Source: Saprospiraceae bacterium (GTDB lineage Bacteria; Bacteroidota; Bacteroidia; Chitinophagales; Saprospiraceae). Taken from it: 38,596 nt of DNA. The stretch covers positions 20,918 to 59,513 of the forward strand of contig JAKVCU010000069.1 of assembly GCA_022448955.1 (NCBI GenBank). Direction: 5' to 3'. Positions 22,297-30,893 of the stretch are shown here, piece after piece (within the stretch, counting starts at the first letter, position 1; each line of letters starts with the position of its first letter). The notes under the pieces were generated by a model. The model ran no database searches and was not told the origin of the DNA. It worked only from the letters and a program-made list of their open reading frames with translations. The position numbers and the translations under genes are program-made.

Positions 22297-24732
22297 ATGC
22301 CATTACCAAAACAATCGAAGCTCACACAAGATATGTTTGAGAATTTATTTGCGCATCAAGGATTTGACGAAGAGGGAGATTTCTTACCGTTAATTTCAGC
22401 TGAAGAAGACTTTGGCAAAGACGATACTATATATCCAGATACTTTACCTGTATTAGCTTTAAAGAATACAGTACTATTCCCAGGTATTGTCATTCCAATT
22501 ACTGTTGGTCGTGACAAATCTATTCAGGCTATTCAAAAAGCCTACGAAAGCGAAAAGGTAGTTGCTGTGCTTTCGCAAAAAGACCCTGCCATAGAATCAC
22601 CTAAAGCAGATGACCTGTACAAAGTAGGAACTATTGCAAAAATCCTGAAACTACTTAAAATGCCTGATGGTACTACAACAGCTATACTTCAAGGCAAAAA
22701 ACGATTCGCACTTCAACAAATGGTGCAGGAAGATCCCTACATGATAGGAAGCATTATCTTTCTACAACATACGCCACCTGATAATAAGTTGGAGTTTGAA
22801 GCACTCATTGCATCTATTCTTGATAAGTCAAGACAAATTATTGAGCTTTCGCCAAATATCCCCACGGAGGCTTTAGTGATGCTTAAAAATATTACTAATC
22901 ACGCTTTCTTACTTAATTTCATTGCCTCTAACCTAGGGATAAAAATCAAGACGAAGCAAGAAATATTAGAGATTAATGCTTTGGCTGAAAAAGCCAATAC
23001 TATTTTTAAGCATATGAATAGTGAACTCCAACTATTGGAGTTGAGAGATAAAATTGAGAATAAAGTAAGAGGAGATATTGAAAAGCAGCAGAGAGATTAC
23101 TTTTTGAATCAACAGTTGAAGACTATTCAGGAAGAATTGGGGCAGAATCCCCAAGAAGAAGAAATTCAAAAACTACTCAAAAAAGCAAAGGATAAAAATT
23201 GGTCTGATGAGGTGGAAAAAGCTTTCCAAAAGGAAATCGGAAGAATCAAGCGAATGAATCCTCAAGTAGCTGAATACTCTATCCAATTGAGTTATTTGGA
23301 ATTGTTTACAGACTTACCTTGGAACGAATACACCAAAGATAATTTCAACCTCAAAAAGGTAAAAGCAGTACTTGATAAGGATCACTTTGGCCTAGAAAAG
23401 GTAAAAGAGCGTATCCTAGAGCACCTCGCTGTCCTAAAATTAAAAGGCGATATGAAAGCGCCGATACTTTGCTTGGTCGGCCCTCCAGGGGTTGGTAAAA
23501 CTTCTTTAGGTAAATCAATTGCTAGAGCACTAAAAAGAGAATTTGTAAGAATGTCTTTGGGTGGTTTGCATGATGAATCTGAGGTAAGAGGTCACCGTCG
23601 TACTTATATTGGTGCTATGCCTGGTAGAATTATCCAATCATTAAAGAAAACAGGTTCCTCTAATCCAGTGTTCATATTGGATGAGATTGATAAAGTTGGT
23701 AAAGACTTTAGAGGAGATCCTTCTTCTGCCTTACTTGAGGTACTTGACCCGGAGCAAAACAGCACCTTCCATGATAATTATCTTGATGTAGAGTATGATC
23801 TTTCAAAAGTGCTATTCATCGCTACAGCCAATTCTTTGAATACCATTCAGCCTGCACTACTTGATCGTATGGAGATCATTCAAATTAGTGGTTACTCACA
23901 AGAGGAAAAGATCGAAATCGCTAAAAAGCATCTTATTCCAAAACAAAGAGAAGAACACGGCTTAAAAGCTTCGGAAGTTAAGTTAGGTGCAAAAGTGATT
24001 GGTGCCATTGTAGATGAGTATACCAAAGAATCAGGCGTACGTTCTTTGAATCGCCAAATTGCAGGTGTAATGCGCCATGTCGCTAAGAATGTTGCGATGG
24101 AGCAAGAGTATAATGTTTCTGTAAAGAAAGAAGAACTTAAAGATATTTTAGGCCCAACGAAGTTTTCAAAGGATATGTATCAGGTATCACCTAAGCCAGG
24201 AGTTGGCATTGGTTTAGCATGGACTTCCGTTGGTGGTGAAATCCTATTCATTGAATCTGCCCTGAGTCCAGGGAAAGGCAAACTTACCCTTACGGGAAAT
24301 CTGGGAGATGTAATGAAAGAATCAGCGGCTACTGCACTAACTTACATCAAAGCCCACTCTGAGGAACTACAAATAGATCCAAAAATATTTGAGCAGAAAG
24401 ATATCCATGTCCATATCCCGGAAGGTGCTATTCCAAAAGATGGACCATCTGCTGGTATTACACTACTCTCCACTTTGAGTTCTTTATTTACGAAGAGAAC
24501 AATTAAGCCATATTTAGCTATGACTGGCGAAATCACACTTCGTGGAAAAGTCCTTCCAGTAGGAGGAATAAAAGAAAAAATACTTGCTGCCAAACGAGCT
24601 GGTATGAAAGAAGTGATTCTTTGCCATGAAAATGAAAAGCATGTAGCAGAAATTCCGATGGACTATATTAAAGATATTCAGTTTTACTATGTAAGAGAAA
24701 TGTCTGAAGTGCTTCAATTAGCATTAAATTAG
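22297..24732 (+). CDS. lon: ATP-dependent Lon protease
   Basis: Encodes 811 residues, full length for LonA. The N-terminal LAN domain begins at LPVLALKNTVLFPG. The coiled-coil and helical part contains DYFLNQQLKTIQEELG. The AAA+ domain has Walker A GPPGVGKTS (Lys401), Walker B VFILDEIDKVG and a sensor region FIATANSLNTI. The protease domain has catalytic Ser718 in PKDGPSAGITL and Lys759 in GGIKEKIL. Lon degrades misfolded and regulatory proteins in the cytoplasm. It starts at ATG 22297, about 60 bases after a promoter-like motif, and is not co-transcribed with parE, given the terminator between them. No clear terminator follows; the next gene is 255 bases away. Nothing in the coding sequence is unusual. 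Confidence 0.97.
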   Translation: MPLPKQSKLTQDMFENLFAHQGFDEEGDFLPLISAEEDFGKDDTIYPDTLPVLALKNTVLFPGIVIPITVGRDKSIQAIQKAYESEKVVAVLSQKDPAIESPKADDLYKVGTIAKILKLLKMPDGTTTAILQGKKRFALQQMVQEDPYMIGSIIFLQHTPPDNKLEFEALIASILDKSRQIIELSPNIPTEALVMLKNITNHAFLLNFIASNLGIKIKTKQEILEINALAEKANTIFKHMNSELQLLELRDKIENKVRGDIEKQQRDYFLNQQLKTIQEELGQNPQEEEIQKLLKKAKDKNWSDEVEKAFQKEIGRIKRMNPQVAEYSIQLSYLELFTDLPWNEYTKDNFNLKKVKAVLDKDHFGLEKVKERILEHLAVLKLKGDMKAPILCLVGPPGVGKTSLGKSIARALKREFVRMSLGGLHDESEVRGHRRTYIGAMPGRIIQSLKKTGSSNPVFILDEIDKVGKDFRGDPSSALLEVLDPEQNSTFHDNYLDVEYDLSKVLFIATANSLNTIQPALLDRMEIIQISGYSQEEKIEIAKKHLIPKQREEHGLKASEVKLGAKVIGAIVDEYTKESGVRSLNRQIAGVMRHVAKNVAMEQEYNVSVKKEELKDILGPTKFSKDMYQVSPKPGVGIGLAWTSVGGEILFIESALSPGKGKLTLTGNLGDVMKESAATALTYIKAHSEELQIDPKIFEQKDIHVHIPEGAIPKDGPSAGITLLSTLSSLFTKRTIKPYLAMTGEITLRGKVLPVGGIKEKILAAKRAGMKEVILCHENEKHVAEIPMDYIKDIQFYYVREMSEVLQLALN

Positions 24733-24930
24733 GTAGGACATATAAAAAATATGCCTTGTCAATAGGTATTGTCAGGAGTGCGTTTGGAAATTTATTATTC
24801 ACTACATACACAAGTATTCTTTAATTAAGAGCATATTTAAATTTTAAAGTAGACTGCATTGAACCTTGCCGCAAATTTTGCTACTTTTAAACTCCTCATC
24901 AAACCTAAATCGGTTTTTTGAGGTCTTATA

Positions 24931-24959
24931 AAAGAATAGTTGCTACAGAACTATTCTTT
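24931..24959 (+). promoter_or_regulatory. Perfect hairpin in the leader of the carboxypeptidase-regulatory gene
   Basis: AAAGAATAGTT (24931-24941) and AACTATTCTTT (24949-24959) form a perfect 11-base stem with a 7-base loop. It ends 28 bases before the ATG and has no T-tract after it, so it is not a terminator. It could be an operator or an mRNA leader structure. Confidence 0.5.
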
Positions 24960-24987
24960 CACAAGTAATTTGGCTAAAAATTAAAGT

Positions 24988-25632
24988 ATGAACTTCAGGT
25001 ATATTTCTCTACTCTCTATTTTTTGTTTAATGATTAGCTTTTCGCTGAAGGCGCAGGAGCAAGAACGACTCGTTCAGTTTTCTGGCTTAGTACTGGATGG
25101 CTCTGATGAATCATTATATCCTGTTCCTTATGCAAACATTCTAGTAAAGGGTAAAAGTCGTGGTACCTATAGTGATTTTAAAGGCTTCTTTTCTATTGTT
25201 TTAGAAAAGAATGATACCATTGTATTCTCGGCTATTGGTTACAAAACAGTGGAAGTAGTTATTCCTGAAGAAGTAAAAGATAACAGATATACCATTGTAC
25301 AATTAATGACACAAGATGCTGTTAACTTGCCTGAAACTGTTGTTTTCCCTTGGCCAAGCCGAGAGCACTTCAAATTAGAATTCCTAGCAATGGACGTCAC
25401 CCCCGAATTACAAGAACGAGCGATGCGAAACTTGGCCAACGAAACCTTAGAAAGAATGCGCAGTGAAGTGATTACGGATGGTAACGAAAATGCAGATTAC
25501 TTTTTGCGACAGCAAGCAAGGGAATTCTACTATGTTGGTCAGCAACCTCCAATGAACATCTTCAATCCAGTAGCATGGAAGAAATTCTTTGATTCTTGGA
25601 AAGCAGGTGATTTTAAGAAAAAAGATAAGTAG
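24988..25632 (+). CDS. Secreted protein with carboxypeptidase-regulatory-like (CarbopepD_reg_2) domain
   Basis: Encodes 214 residues. The signal peptide MNFRYISLLSIFCLMISFSLKAQ is followed by a single CarbopepD_reg_2 beta-sandwich: FSGLVLDGSDE...VPYANILVKGKSRGTYSDFKGFFSI...DTIVFSAIGYK (residues ~28-105). The C-terminal ~100 residues are helical and charged (ELQERAMRNLANETLERMRSE, then YYVGQQPPMNIFNPVAWKKFF). In Bacteroidota such domains start TonB-dependent receptors, but no plug or barrel follows here. This small form is conserved in the phylum with unknown function. A strong terminator begins 20 bases after the stop. Confidence 0.8.
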   Translation: MNFRYISLLSIFCLMISFSLKAQEQERLVQFSGLVLDGSDESLYPVPYANILVKGKSRGTYSDFKGFFSIVLEKNDTIVFSAIGYKTVEVVIPEEVKDNRYTIVQLMTQDAVNLPETVVFPWPSREHFKLEFLAMDVTPELQERAMRNLANETLERMRSEVITDGNENADYFLRQQAREFYYVGQQPPMNIFNPVAWKKFFDSWKAGDFKKKDK

Positions 25633-25652
25633 GGGATTCTCTCAAAACTTAG

Positions 25653-25695
25653 CAAAAGGGTGACTATGAATATTGATAGTCACCCTTTTGTTGTA
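25653..25695 (+). terminator. Intrinsic terminator
   Basis: CAAAAGGGTGACTAT (25653-25667) and ATAGTCACCCTTTTG (25676-25690) form a perfect 15-base stem with an 8-base loop. The T-rich end of the right arm supports termination of the upstream gene before mscL. Confidence 0.9.
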
Positions 25696-25761
25696 TATTA
25701 TACATTCAAATTTCAATTTTCACAACAAATTAGCGATTCTCATTAAACAAAAAATCAACTT

Positions 25762-26175
25762 ATGTGGAAAGAATTTAAAGCATTTATTCTAAAAGGCAAT
25801 GTACTAGAGCTCGCAGTAGCCGTCATCGTTGCAGGTGCATTTGGTGCCATTGTTTCTTCTTTTACGAATGATGTCATCATGCCTCCAATTGGTTTAGCAC
25901 TTGGAGACGTTGATTTCAGTGAGTTGGCACTTACTTTACAAGAAGCACAAACTAATGATGCTGGCGAAGTCATAAAAGAAGCTGTGCAAATCAGATATGG
26001 AGCGTTCATCCAAAAAATTATCGACTTCCTAATCATTGCTTTCATCATCTTCATGTTATTACGTACCTACAACAAGATACAAGCTAAAAAAGAAGAAGCT
26101 CCAGCTCCTCCTCCTCCTGGCCCAACACAGGAAGAATTACTCGCAGAAATAAGAGATTTGCTGAAAAAGCAATAA
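25762..26175 (+). CDS. mscL: Large-conductance mechanosensitive channel
   Basis: Encodes 137 residues, the normal MscL size. The N-terminal amphipathic helix is [21 protein letters not shown] (shown in part). TM1 carries [24 protein letters not shown] and is followed by a short periplasmic loop that is acidic here ([18 protein letters not shown]). TM2 is [15 protein letters not shown], followed by a Lys-rich cytoplasmic segment, a Pro-rich linker ([10 protein letters not shown]) and the C-terminal helix [14 protein letters not shown]. It opens under high membrane tension to release solutes during hypo-osmotic shock, as a pentamer in the inner membrane. The gene stands alone with its own terminator. 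Confidence 0.97.
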   Translation: MWKEFKAFILKGNVLELAVAVIVAGAFGAIVSSFTNDVIMPPIGLALGDVDFSELALTLQEAQTNDAGEVIKEAVQIRYGAFIQKIIDFLIIAFIIFMLLRTYNKIQAKKEEAPAPPPPGPTQEELLAEIRDLLKKQ

Positions 26176-26197
26176 GATAGATTTATTAATCTTCCAG

Positions 26198-26233
26198 AAT
26201 ACCCTACTGAATTCTCAGTGGGGTATTTTTTTA
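26198..26233 (+). terminator. Intrinsic terminator after mscL
   Basis: AATACCCTACTGA (26198-26210) pairs with TCAGTGGGGTATT (26215-26227), with one T-G wobble and a 4-base loop. A T-run follows. Confidence 0.9.
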
Positions 26234-26480
26234 CGAATAAAATTAATCCTTAATTAGGATGCCTGTCTTGACCTATCTTTTCCTTTTCACAATTTGTACA
26301 AAATATAAGCAATGAAAAAGCTATGAATATTCTTCGATTAGATAAAGAGGAAGGTTTAAAATATAAATTTGCCGAAAGGCTAAAAATTTCACTCTTCTCA
26401 TATCCATCAATTTAGCCATTTTATAACTTAATTCATTGACATAAAAATGAGTATACCTCCCTATTATCTGTAAAGATATC
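26234..26480. other. Intergenic space between convergent mscL and xylA
   Basis: The whole mscL-xylA gap is 305 bases, and the mscL terminator takes the first part. I found no further gene, hairpin or repeat. A 30-codon frame at about 26323 (plus strand) has no supporting signal and is not called. No xylA terminator could be identified. Confidence 0.4.
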
Positions 26481-27812
26481 CTAGATGTACCTATTCAATA
26501 TATTTTCAAATAACTCTTGCCTGCCACTGCGCTGTTGAGGCTCTTCTCCAGCTAAATCAGCAAGGTCTTTAAAACTCAATTTGCCCTCTTCAAATTCTTT
26601 TCCTTTGCCCGTATCAAAAGAAGCATAACGATTTTGACGCAGTTTTTTATAAGGTGACTTTTCTAATACGTCATTAGCCACTAATAATGCTCTTGCAAAT
26701 ACGTCCATTCCTCCAATATGAGCATAAAAGATATCCTCCAAATCAGTAGAGTTCCGACGAGTTTTCGCATCAAAATTGATTCCTCCTCCCTGTAATCCCC
26801 CTGATTGCAGGATTACTAACATCGCCTCTGTTACTTCATAAATATTGACAGGAAATTGATCCGTATCCCATCCGTTTTGATAATCACCTCTGTTAGCATC
26901 TATACTACCTAACATTCCTGCATTTGCAGCTACTTGTAATTCATGCTCAAAAGTATGCTGTGCTAAGGTGGCGTGATTGACCTCGATATTGAGCTTAAAG
27001 TCTTTATCTAAACCATGCTCTTGTAAAAACTGGATAGAAGTAGCAGCATCAAAGTCGTATTGATGTTTACTAGGCTCCATAGGCTTTGGTTCTATGAAGA
27101 ATGTCCCTTTGAACCCTTGAGAGCGTGCATAATCTTTGGCCATATGGAGGAAGCGAGCCATATGATGAAGCTCTCTTTTCATATCTGTATTCAGTAAAGA
27201 CATATAACCTTCTCTACCTCCCCAAAAAACATAGTTTTCACCAGATAATTTGATCGTGGCGTCCAAAGCTGCTTTCACTTGAGCAGCAGCATGAGTTACT
27301 ACAGCAAAATCAGGATTAGTCATTGCTCCATTCATATATCGCGGATGGGAGAATAAGTTGGCTGTTCCCCAAAGTAGCTTTACACCAGAATCCTTTTGTT
27401 TCTCTAATGCATAATCTGTAATGACATCTAATCTTCTTTGAGATTCAGATAAACTATCGCCTTCCGCCACAAAATCTACATCGTGAAAGCAGTAATACGG
27501 AATACCCATTTTAGTAATAAACTCAAATCCAGCATCCATCTTATTTTTAGCTTCTTCCACTGCATCATTTGCGCCAAGCCAAGGAAAATTCTTCGTTCCC
27601 ACGCCAAATGGATCTCCTCCAGTTCCACAGAGGGTATGCCACCAAGCGACTGCAAATCGAAAATGTTCTTTCATTGTTTTTCCAGCAACGACTCTATGCT
27701 CATCATACCAACGAAAGGCAAGTGGATTATCAGATGAAGGTCCTTCAAAGGCAATTTTACCTATTCCTTTAAAATATTCTTGAGCTCCAGTGACTATACT
27801 AATCTTAGACAT
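26481..27812 (-). CDS. xylA: Xylose isomerase
   Basis: Encodes 443 residues, the size of class II xylose isomerases. It interconverts D-xylose and D-xylulose using two divalent metals in the cytoplasm. Active-site marks: His110 and Asp113 in YYCFHDVDF; Glu241 and Lys243 in [33 protein letters not shown]; and the metal-binding [18 protein letters not shown]. The N-terminus [16 protein letters not shown] is typical of the class. It is 37 bases after xylB on the same strand and is last in the run. Confidence 0.97.
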   Translation of the reverse strand: MSKISIVTGAQEYFKGIGKIAFEGPSSDNPLAFRWYDEHRVVAGKTMKEHFRFAVAWWHTLCGTGGDPFGVGTKNFPWLGANDAVEEAKNKMDAGFEFITKMGIPYYCFHDVDFVAEGDSLSESQRRLDVITDYALEKQKDSGVKLLWGTANLFSHPRYMNGAMTNPDFAVVTHAAAQVKAALDATIKLSGENYVFWGGREGYMSLLNTDMKRELHHMARFLHMAKDYARSQGFKGTFFIEPKPMEPSKHQYDFDAATSIQFLQEHGLDKDFKLNIEVNHATLAQHTFEHELQVAANAGMLGSIDANRGDYQNGWDTDQFPVNIYEVTEAMLVILQSGGLQGGGINFDAKTRRNSTDLEDIFYAHIGGMDVFARALLVANDVLEKSPYKKLRQNRYASFDTGKGKEFEEGKLSFKDLADLAGEEPQQRSGRQELFENILNRYI

Positions 27813-27849
27813 TTCTAAATAATTTAATTCATGATCAAAAAGAAACTAG

Positions 27850-29328
27850 CTACGTTTTTTGTAGGTCAGTCAACCAGTCCTGATATGCTTTCTCATATTG
27901 GCCATTCGTACGGATTGGCTCATAAGATTTAATCAACTGATTATTGGATACGGCTTCTCGGATAGAACTATAAATTCCGTTTGCTACTCCAGCAGCTTTG
28001 GCCGCACCGACTGCGCCTGTAGTTTCCATCATTTCGATTTTACATCCTATCAAATTAGAGATAGTTTCAGAAAATACTGTTGATTGAAATAGATTATCAT
28101 TCCCTACTCTAATAACTTGAACATTGAGCCCCATTTCTTTTAGAATATTCATTCCATAAACAAAGGAGAAAGCAATGCCTTCTAGGGCAGCTCTGAAGAG
28201 ATGTGGTCGCTTATGAAGATTAAACTGTAGGTTATTAATTTGGGCTCCTAATGCTTTATTTTTAAGCATTCTTTCCGAACCATTGCCAAAAGGCAGCATT
28301 CTTAGACCTTCCGCCCCAGGATAAACACTTGCCGCTAAGCTTTCCATTTCATCGTAACTCATACCACTAGTAGCCACCTGCTGTTTTATCCAGCTGTACT
28401 GAATCCCCGCCCCATTGATACATAGTAAAATTCCGATGCGAGGATCTGTTGGCGAATGATTTACATGTGCAAAACCATTTACTCTGGAATCTTCATCATA
28501 CAGATGCTGATCAATTACGCCATAAACTACCCCTGAGGTACCGCCTGTAGCAGCTACTTCACCAGCTTCCAAAACATTTAGCGAAAGCGCATTATTGGGC
28601 TGATCTCCAGCTCGATAATTCACTGCTATGCCTTCTACCAGCCCTACCGCCTCCGCCGCTTCTTTAGTCAATCTGCCTTGTTTAGAAAAATTCGGTAAAA
28701 TCTCCGGAAGCAGATGTTCCTCTATTCCGTAATAGTCCATTACCTTTTGAGCAGGCTTTTCCTTTTTAAAATCCCAAAGGATGCCTTCTGAAAGGCCACT
28801 AATAGTTGTTGTTACTTTACCAGTTAATCGCATAGCAATATAATCGCCAGGCAACATCATTTTATAGATACGTTTAAAATTTTCTGGCTCATTTTCTTTC
28901 ACCCATTTTAGCTTTGAAGCCGTGAAGTTACCTGGTGAATTAAGTAGGTGTCTTAAGCACCAATCCATACCCAAATCTTTTGCTGCACGATTACCAATCT
29001 CAACTGCTCTACTATCACACCAAATAATGGAGGGTCTAATTAGGTTATGATCTTTGTCTACTATAACTAGTCCGTGCATTTGGTAAGCAATTCCAATACC
29101 TTTAATCAGACTAGTATCAAGCTTTGTCTGGTTTACTATTTTTTGTGTTGCTAAACACACATTATTCCACCAAATTTCAGGGTCTTGCTCAGCCCAGCCT
29201 GACTGCCTAGCTAACATGTTCATCTCGCTTTCAGGAGATTGCACTACAGCTAGAGTTTTACCAGTATTTACATCTACAAGAGCAGCTTTTATGGAAGAAG
29301 ATCCAATATCATATCCAAGTAAGTACAT
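27850..29328 (-). CDS. xylB: Xylulokinase (FGGY family)
   Basis: Encodes 492 residues from the ATG at 29328; a 5-codon extension would need TTG. The FGGY-N ATPase start is YLLGYDIGSSSIKAALVD. The catalytic-base region reads YRAGDQPNNAL, followed by the C-terminal ATP-binding loop GEVAATGGTSGVVYG and the later GAVGAAKAAGVANG. It phosphorylates D-xylulose to xylulose 5-phosphate for the pentose phosphate pathway. Pairing with xylA, 37 bases downstream, supports xylulose over other FGGY sugars. It starts 37 bases after the PhyH gene. Confidence 0.93.
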   Translation of the reverse strand: MYLLGYDIGSSSIKAALVDVNTGKTLAVVQSPESEMNMLARQSGWAEQDPEIWWNNVCLATQKIVNQTKLDTSLIKGIGIAYQMHGLVIVDKDHNLIRPSIIWCDSRAVEIGNRAAKDLGMDWCLRHLLNSPGNFTASKLKWVKENEPENFKRIYKMMLPGDYIAMRLTGKVTTTISGLSEGILWDFKKEKPAQKVMDYYGIEEHLLPEILPNFSKQGRLTKEAAEAVGLVEGIAVNYRAGDQPNNALSLNVLEAGEVAATGGTSGVVYGVIDQHLYDEDSRVNGFAHVNHSPTDPRIGILLCINGAGIQYSWIKQQVATSGMSYDEMESLAASVYPGAEGLRMLPFGNGSERMLKNKALGAQINNLQFNLHKRPHLFRAALEGIAFSFVYGMNILKEMGLNVQVIRVGNDNLFQSTVFSETISNLIGCKIEMMETTGAVGAAKAAGVANGIYSSIREAVSNNQLIKSYEPIRTNGQYEKAYQDWLTDLQKT

Positions 29329-29365
29329 AGTATTATTGATCAAATAATGAAAATGCGCTTTCCTA

Positions 29366-30067
29366 CTAGCGTTCCTCGATCACTTCACTAGTTGAAAAGC
29401 GGTAACGCATATTTCTATACACAGCTATATCCGTAATATTTTCTGATGTACCTTTAGGGATCGCTCGGGCATTTGTAGAAAACCGATATGCGCCCTTCAC
29501 AGGTAGGACTCTATGCCATGTATGGCCATGTAAGATAACAAGAGTTCCTTTTTTAGGAGCAAGAACTACTTGATTATCTAAATCTTCATGTGGACTTCCG
29601 CTAGGTATAATGCCTTTACGATGAGAACCAGGCATAACAATCGTTTTTCCTCCTGTGGTATCATTAATATCATGTGTATAGCATAATCTATTCAAATTAA
29701 ATTGACTGCTTTCTTCTGGAGGACAGTCTTGATGCCAAGCTTGTCCTTTCGTTCCTTTTTTAGAAAACATGACCATGAGGTAAAGGCTTTCCCATCCTTC
29801 ACCTAGTATTTCATGGGTGAGCCATTCGAGTTTGGGATCATTTTCTATTGGTTCGAAACTTTTATTTCCCTCTCTAAAAGGGAACCATGGTACTACTTCA
29901 GTTTCGGATTTGGAGATAAATTGACTATTGTGTATCCAATTTGGATGCCGACTGAAATGTTCAAGAATTGAATCATTTAATTGATCCATTAATAGCGTGT
30001 GGAAAAAATTTTCAATACAGATAAATCCATCTTCCCAAAACGCTTCTGCATATTTTTTAACATCCAT
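29366..30067 (-). CDS. Phytanoyl-CoA dioxygenase (PhyH) family Fe(II)/2-oxoglutarate oxygenase
   Basis: Encodes 233 residues from the ATG at 30067 (MDVKKYAEAFWEDGFICIEN); an ATG at 30100 would add 11 residues not typical of the family. The iron-binding facial triad can be seen as His112 and Asp114 in AWHQDCP and His185 in GHTWHRVLP. Arg in YRFSTNAR is the likely 2-oxoglutarate anchor. TGGKTIVMPGSHRKG is the usual strand. The substrate is unknown; family members hydroxylate lipids, amino acids, ectoine, phosphonates or sugars. It lies 37 bases upstream of xylB in the same direction, which hints at a small sugar-derived or osmolyte substrate, but that is speculation. Confidence 0.85.
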   Translation of the reverse strand: MDVKKYAEAFWEDGFICIENFFHTLLMDQLNDSILEHFSRHPNWIHNSQFISKSETEVVPWFPFREGNKSFEPIENDPKLEWLTHEILGEGWESLYLMVMFSKKGTKGQAWHQDCPPEESSQFNLNRLCYTHDINDTTGGKTIVMPGSHRKGIIPSGSPHEDLDNQVVLAPKKGTLVILHGHTWHRVLPVKGAYRFSTNARAIPKGTSENITDIAVYRNMRYRFSTSEVIEER

Positions 30068-30133
30068 ATATTTTATATTGAAGGTACAAAATCCTAGCAT
30101 TTGGGTGAATAGGTGAAATTTGAAACCAACAAT

Positions 30134-30790
30134 TCATTGGAGTAATTTTTTGATATCAATATTTTTGAGCAATGATTGATTGGTTCCCTCTAATCCAGTC
30201 TGGAAGATGGCTTGGGCTAATTCTTCAGACGTAATGACTCCAGTAGAATAAATCGTCTTTAGTAAAGGATATAATGCTCTTGATATACGATACATCACAT
30301 TAGGCTCTTGCCTAGGTTCTACTGGATAGATATACCCTGGCCGAAACAAATATAGGTCTTTAAATGCCTTAGAAAGTAAGTGGTTTTCCGCTATACCTTT
30401 GTATTTAGCAAAGGAGACTCGACTTTTTTCTGTTTGATCAGCTCCTTCTCCACTCAGGAAACAAAAATTCACATTAGGACTATGCTTTTCTAGCATGTCT
30501 GCAAATGCCGCTGTAAAATCTACCGTGATCTTTTTGAATAGATCATCAGAAACTGCACCTGTGTAGGCTCCCAAACAGAAATAGGCGACATCTTGATCCT
30601 TAAAATATTCAGTAATAGATGAATAATCTCCGAAGTCTTGATGAATGACTTCAATTAGTTTCTCGTGTTGAATACCAGCACTTTTTCGAACAATCGAAAT
30701 AACTTCACTAATTGCTGGCGACTCTAAACATTTTTTCAAAACGCTGCCACCTACCATACCTGTACCTCCTGTTAATATGACTCTCTTCAT
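30134..30790 (-). CDS. NAD(P)-binding Rossmann oxidoreductase (atypical SDR)
   Basis: Encodes 218 residues. The N-terminal dinucleotide-binding motif is ILTGGTGMVGGSVLKKCL, with the glycine pattern of atypical short-chain dehydrogenases. FCFLSGEGADQ and YKGIAENHLL occupy the active-site region, and LFRPGYIYPVEP is a typical late motif. The family (YbjT/HTATIP2-like) includes quinone reductases, reductases and redox sensors, so a reaction cannot be assigned. The Tyr-Lys pair seems to be YKGIAEN rather than the classical YxxxK, so catalysis is uncertain. It sits between the molybdenum hydroxylase and PhyH genes, 66 bases from PhyH. Confidence 0.8.
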   Translation of the reverse strand: MKRVILTGGTGMVGGSVLKKCLESPAISEVISIVRKSAGIQHEKLIEVIHQDFGDYSSITEYFKDQDVAYFCLGAYTGAVSDDLFKKITVDFTAAFADMLEKHSPNVNFCFLSGEGADQTEKSRVSFAKYKGIAENHLLSKAFKDLYLFRPGYIYPVEPRQEPNVMYRISRALYPLLKTIYSTGVITSEELAQAIFQTGLEGTNQSLLKNIDIKKLLQ

Positions 30791-30893
30791 TGGTTTATCT
30801 TTTAATAGTGTAAGTCAGTTCATACAACATTAAATCTGTTTAGGCTTAGTTATTCGCTTTACCAATTACTCTTTCCAAGACCTAAAATACGAT

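Noticed and set aside
26323-26415. 30-codon plus-strand frame after mscL
   Set aside because: No signal peptide, ribosome site or conserved feature, and it lies after a strong terminator.
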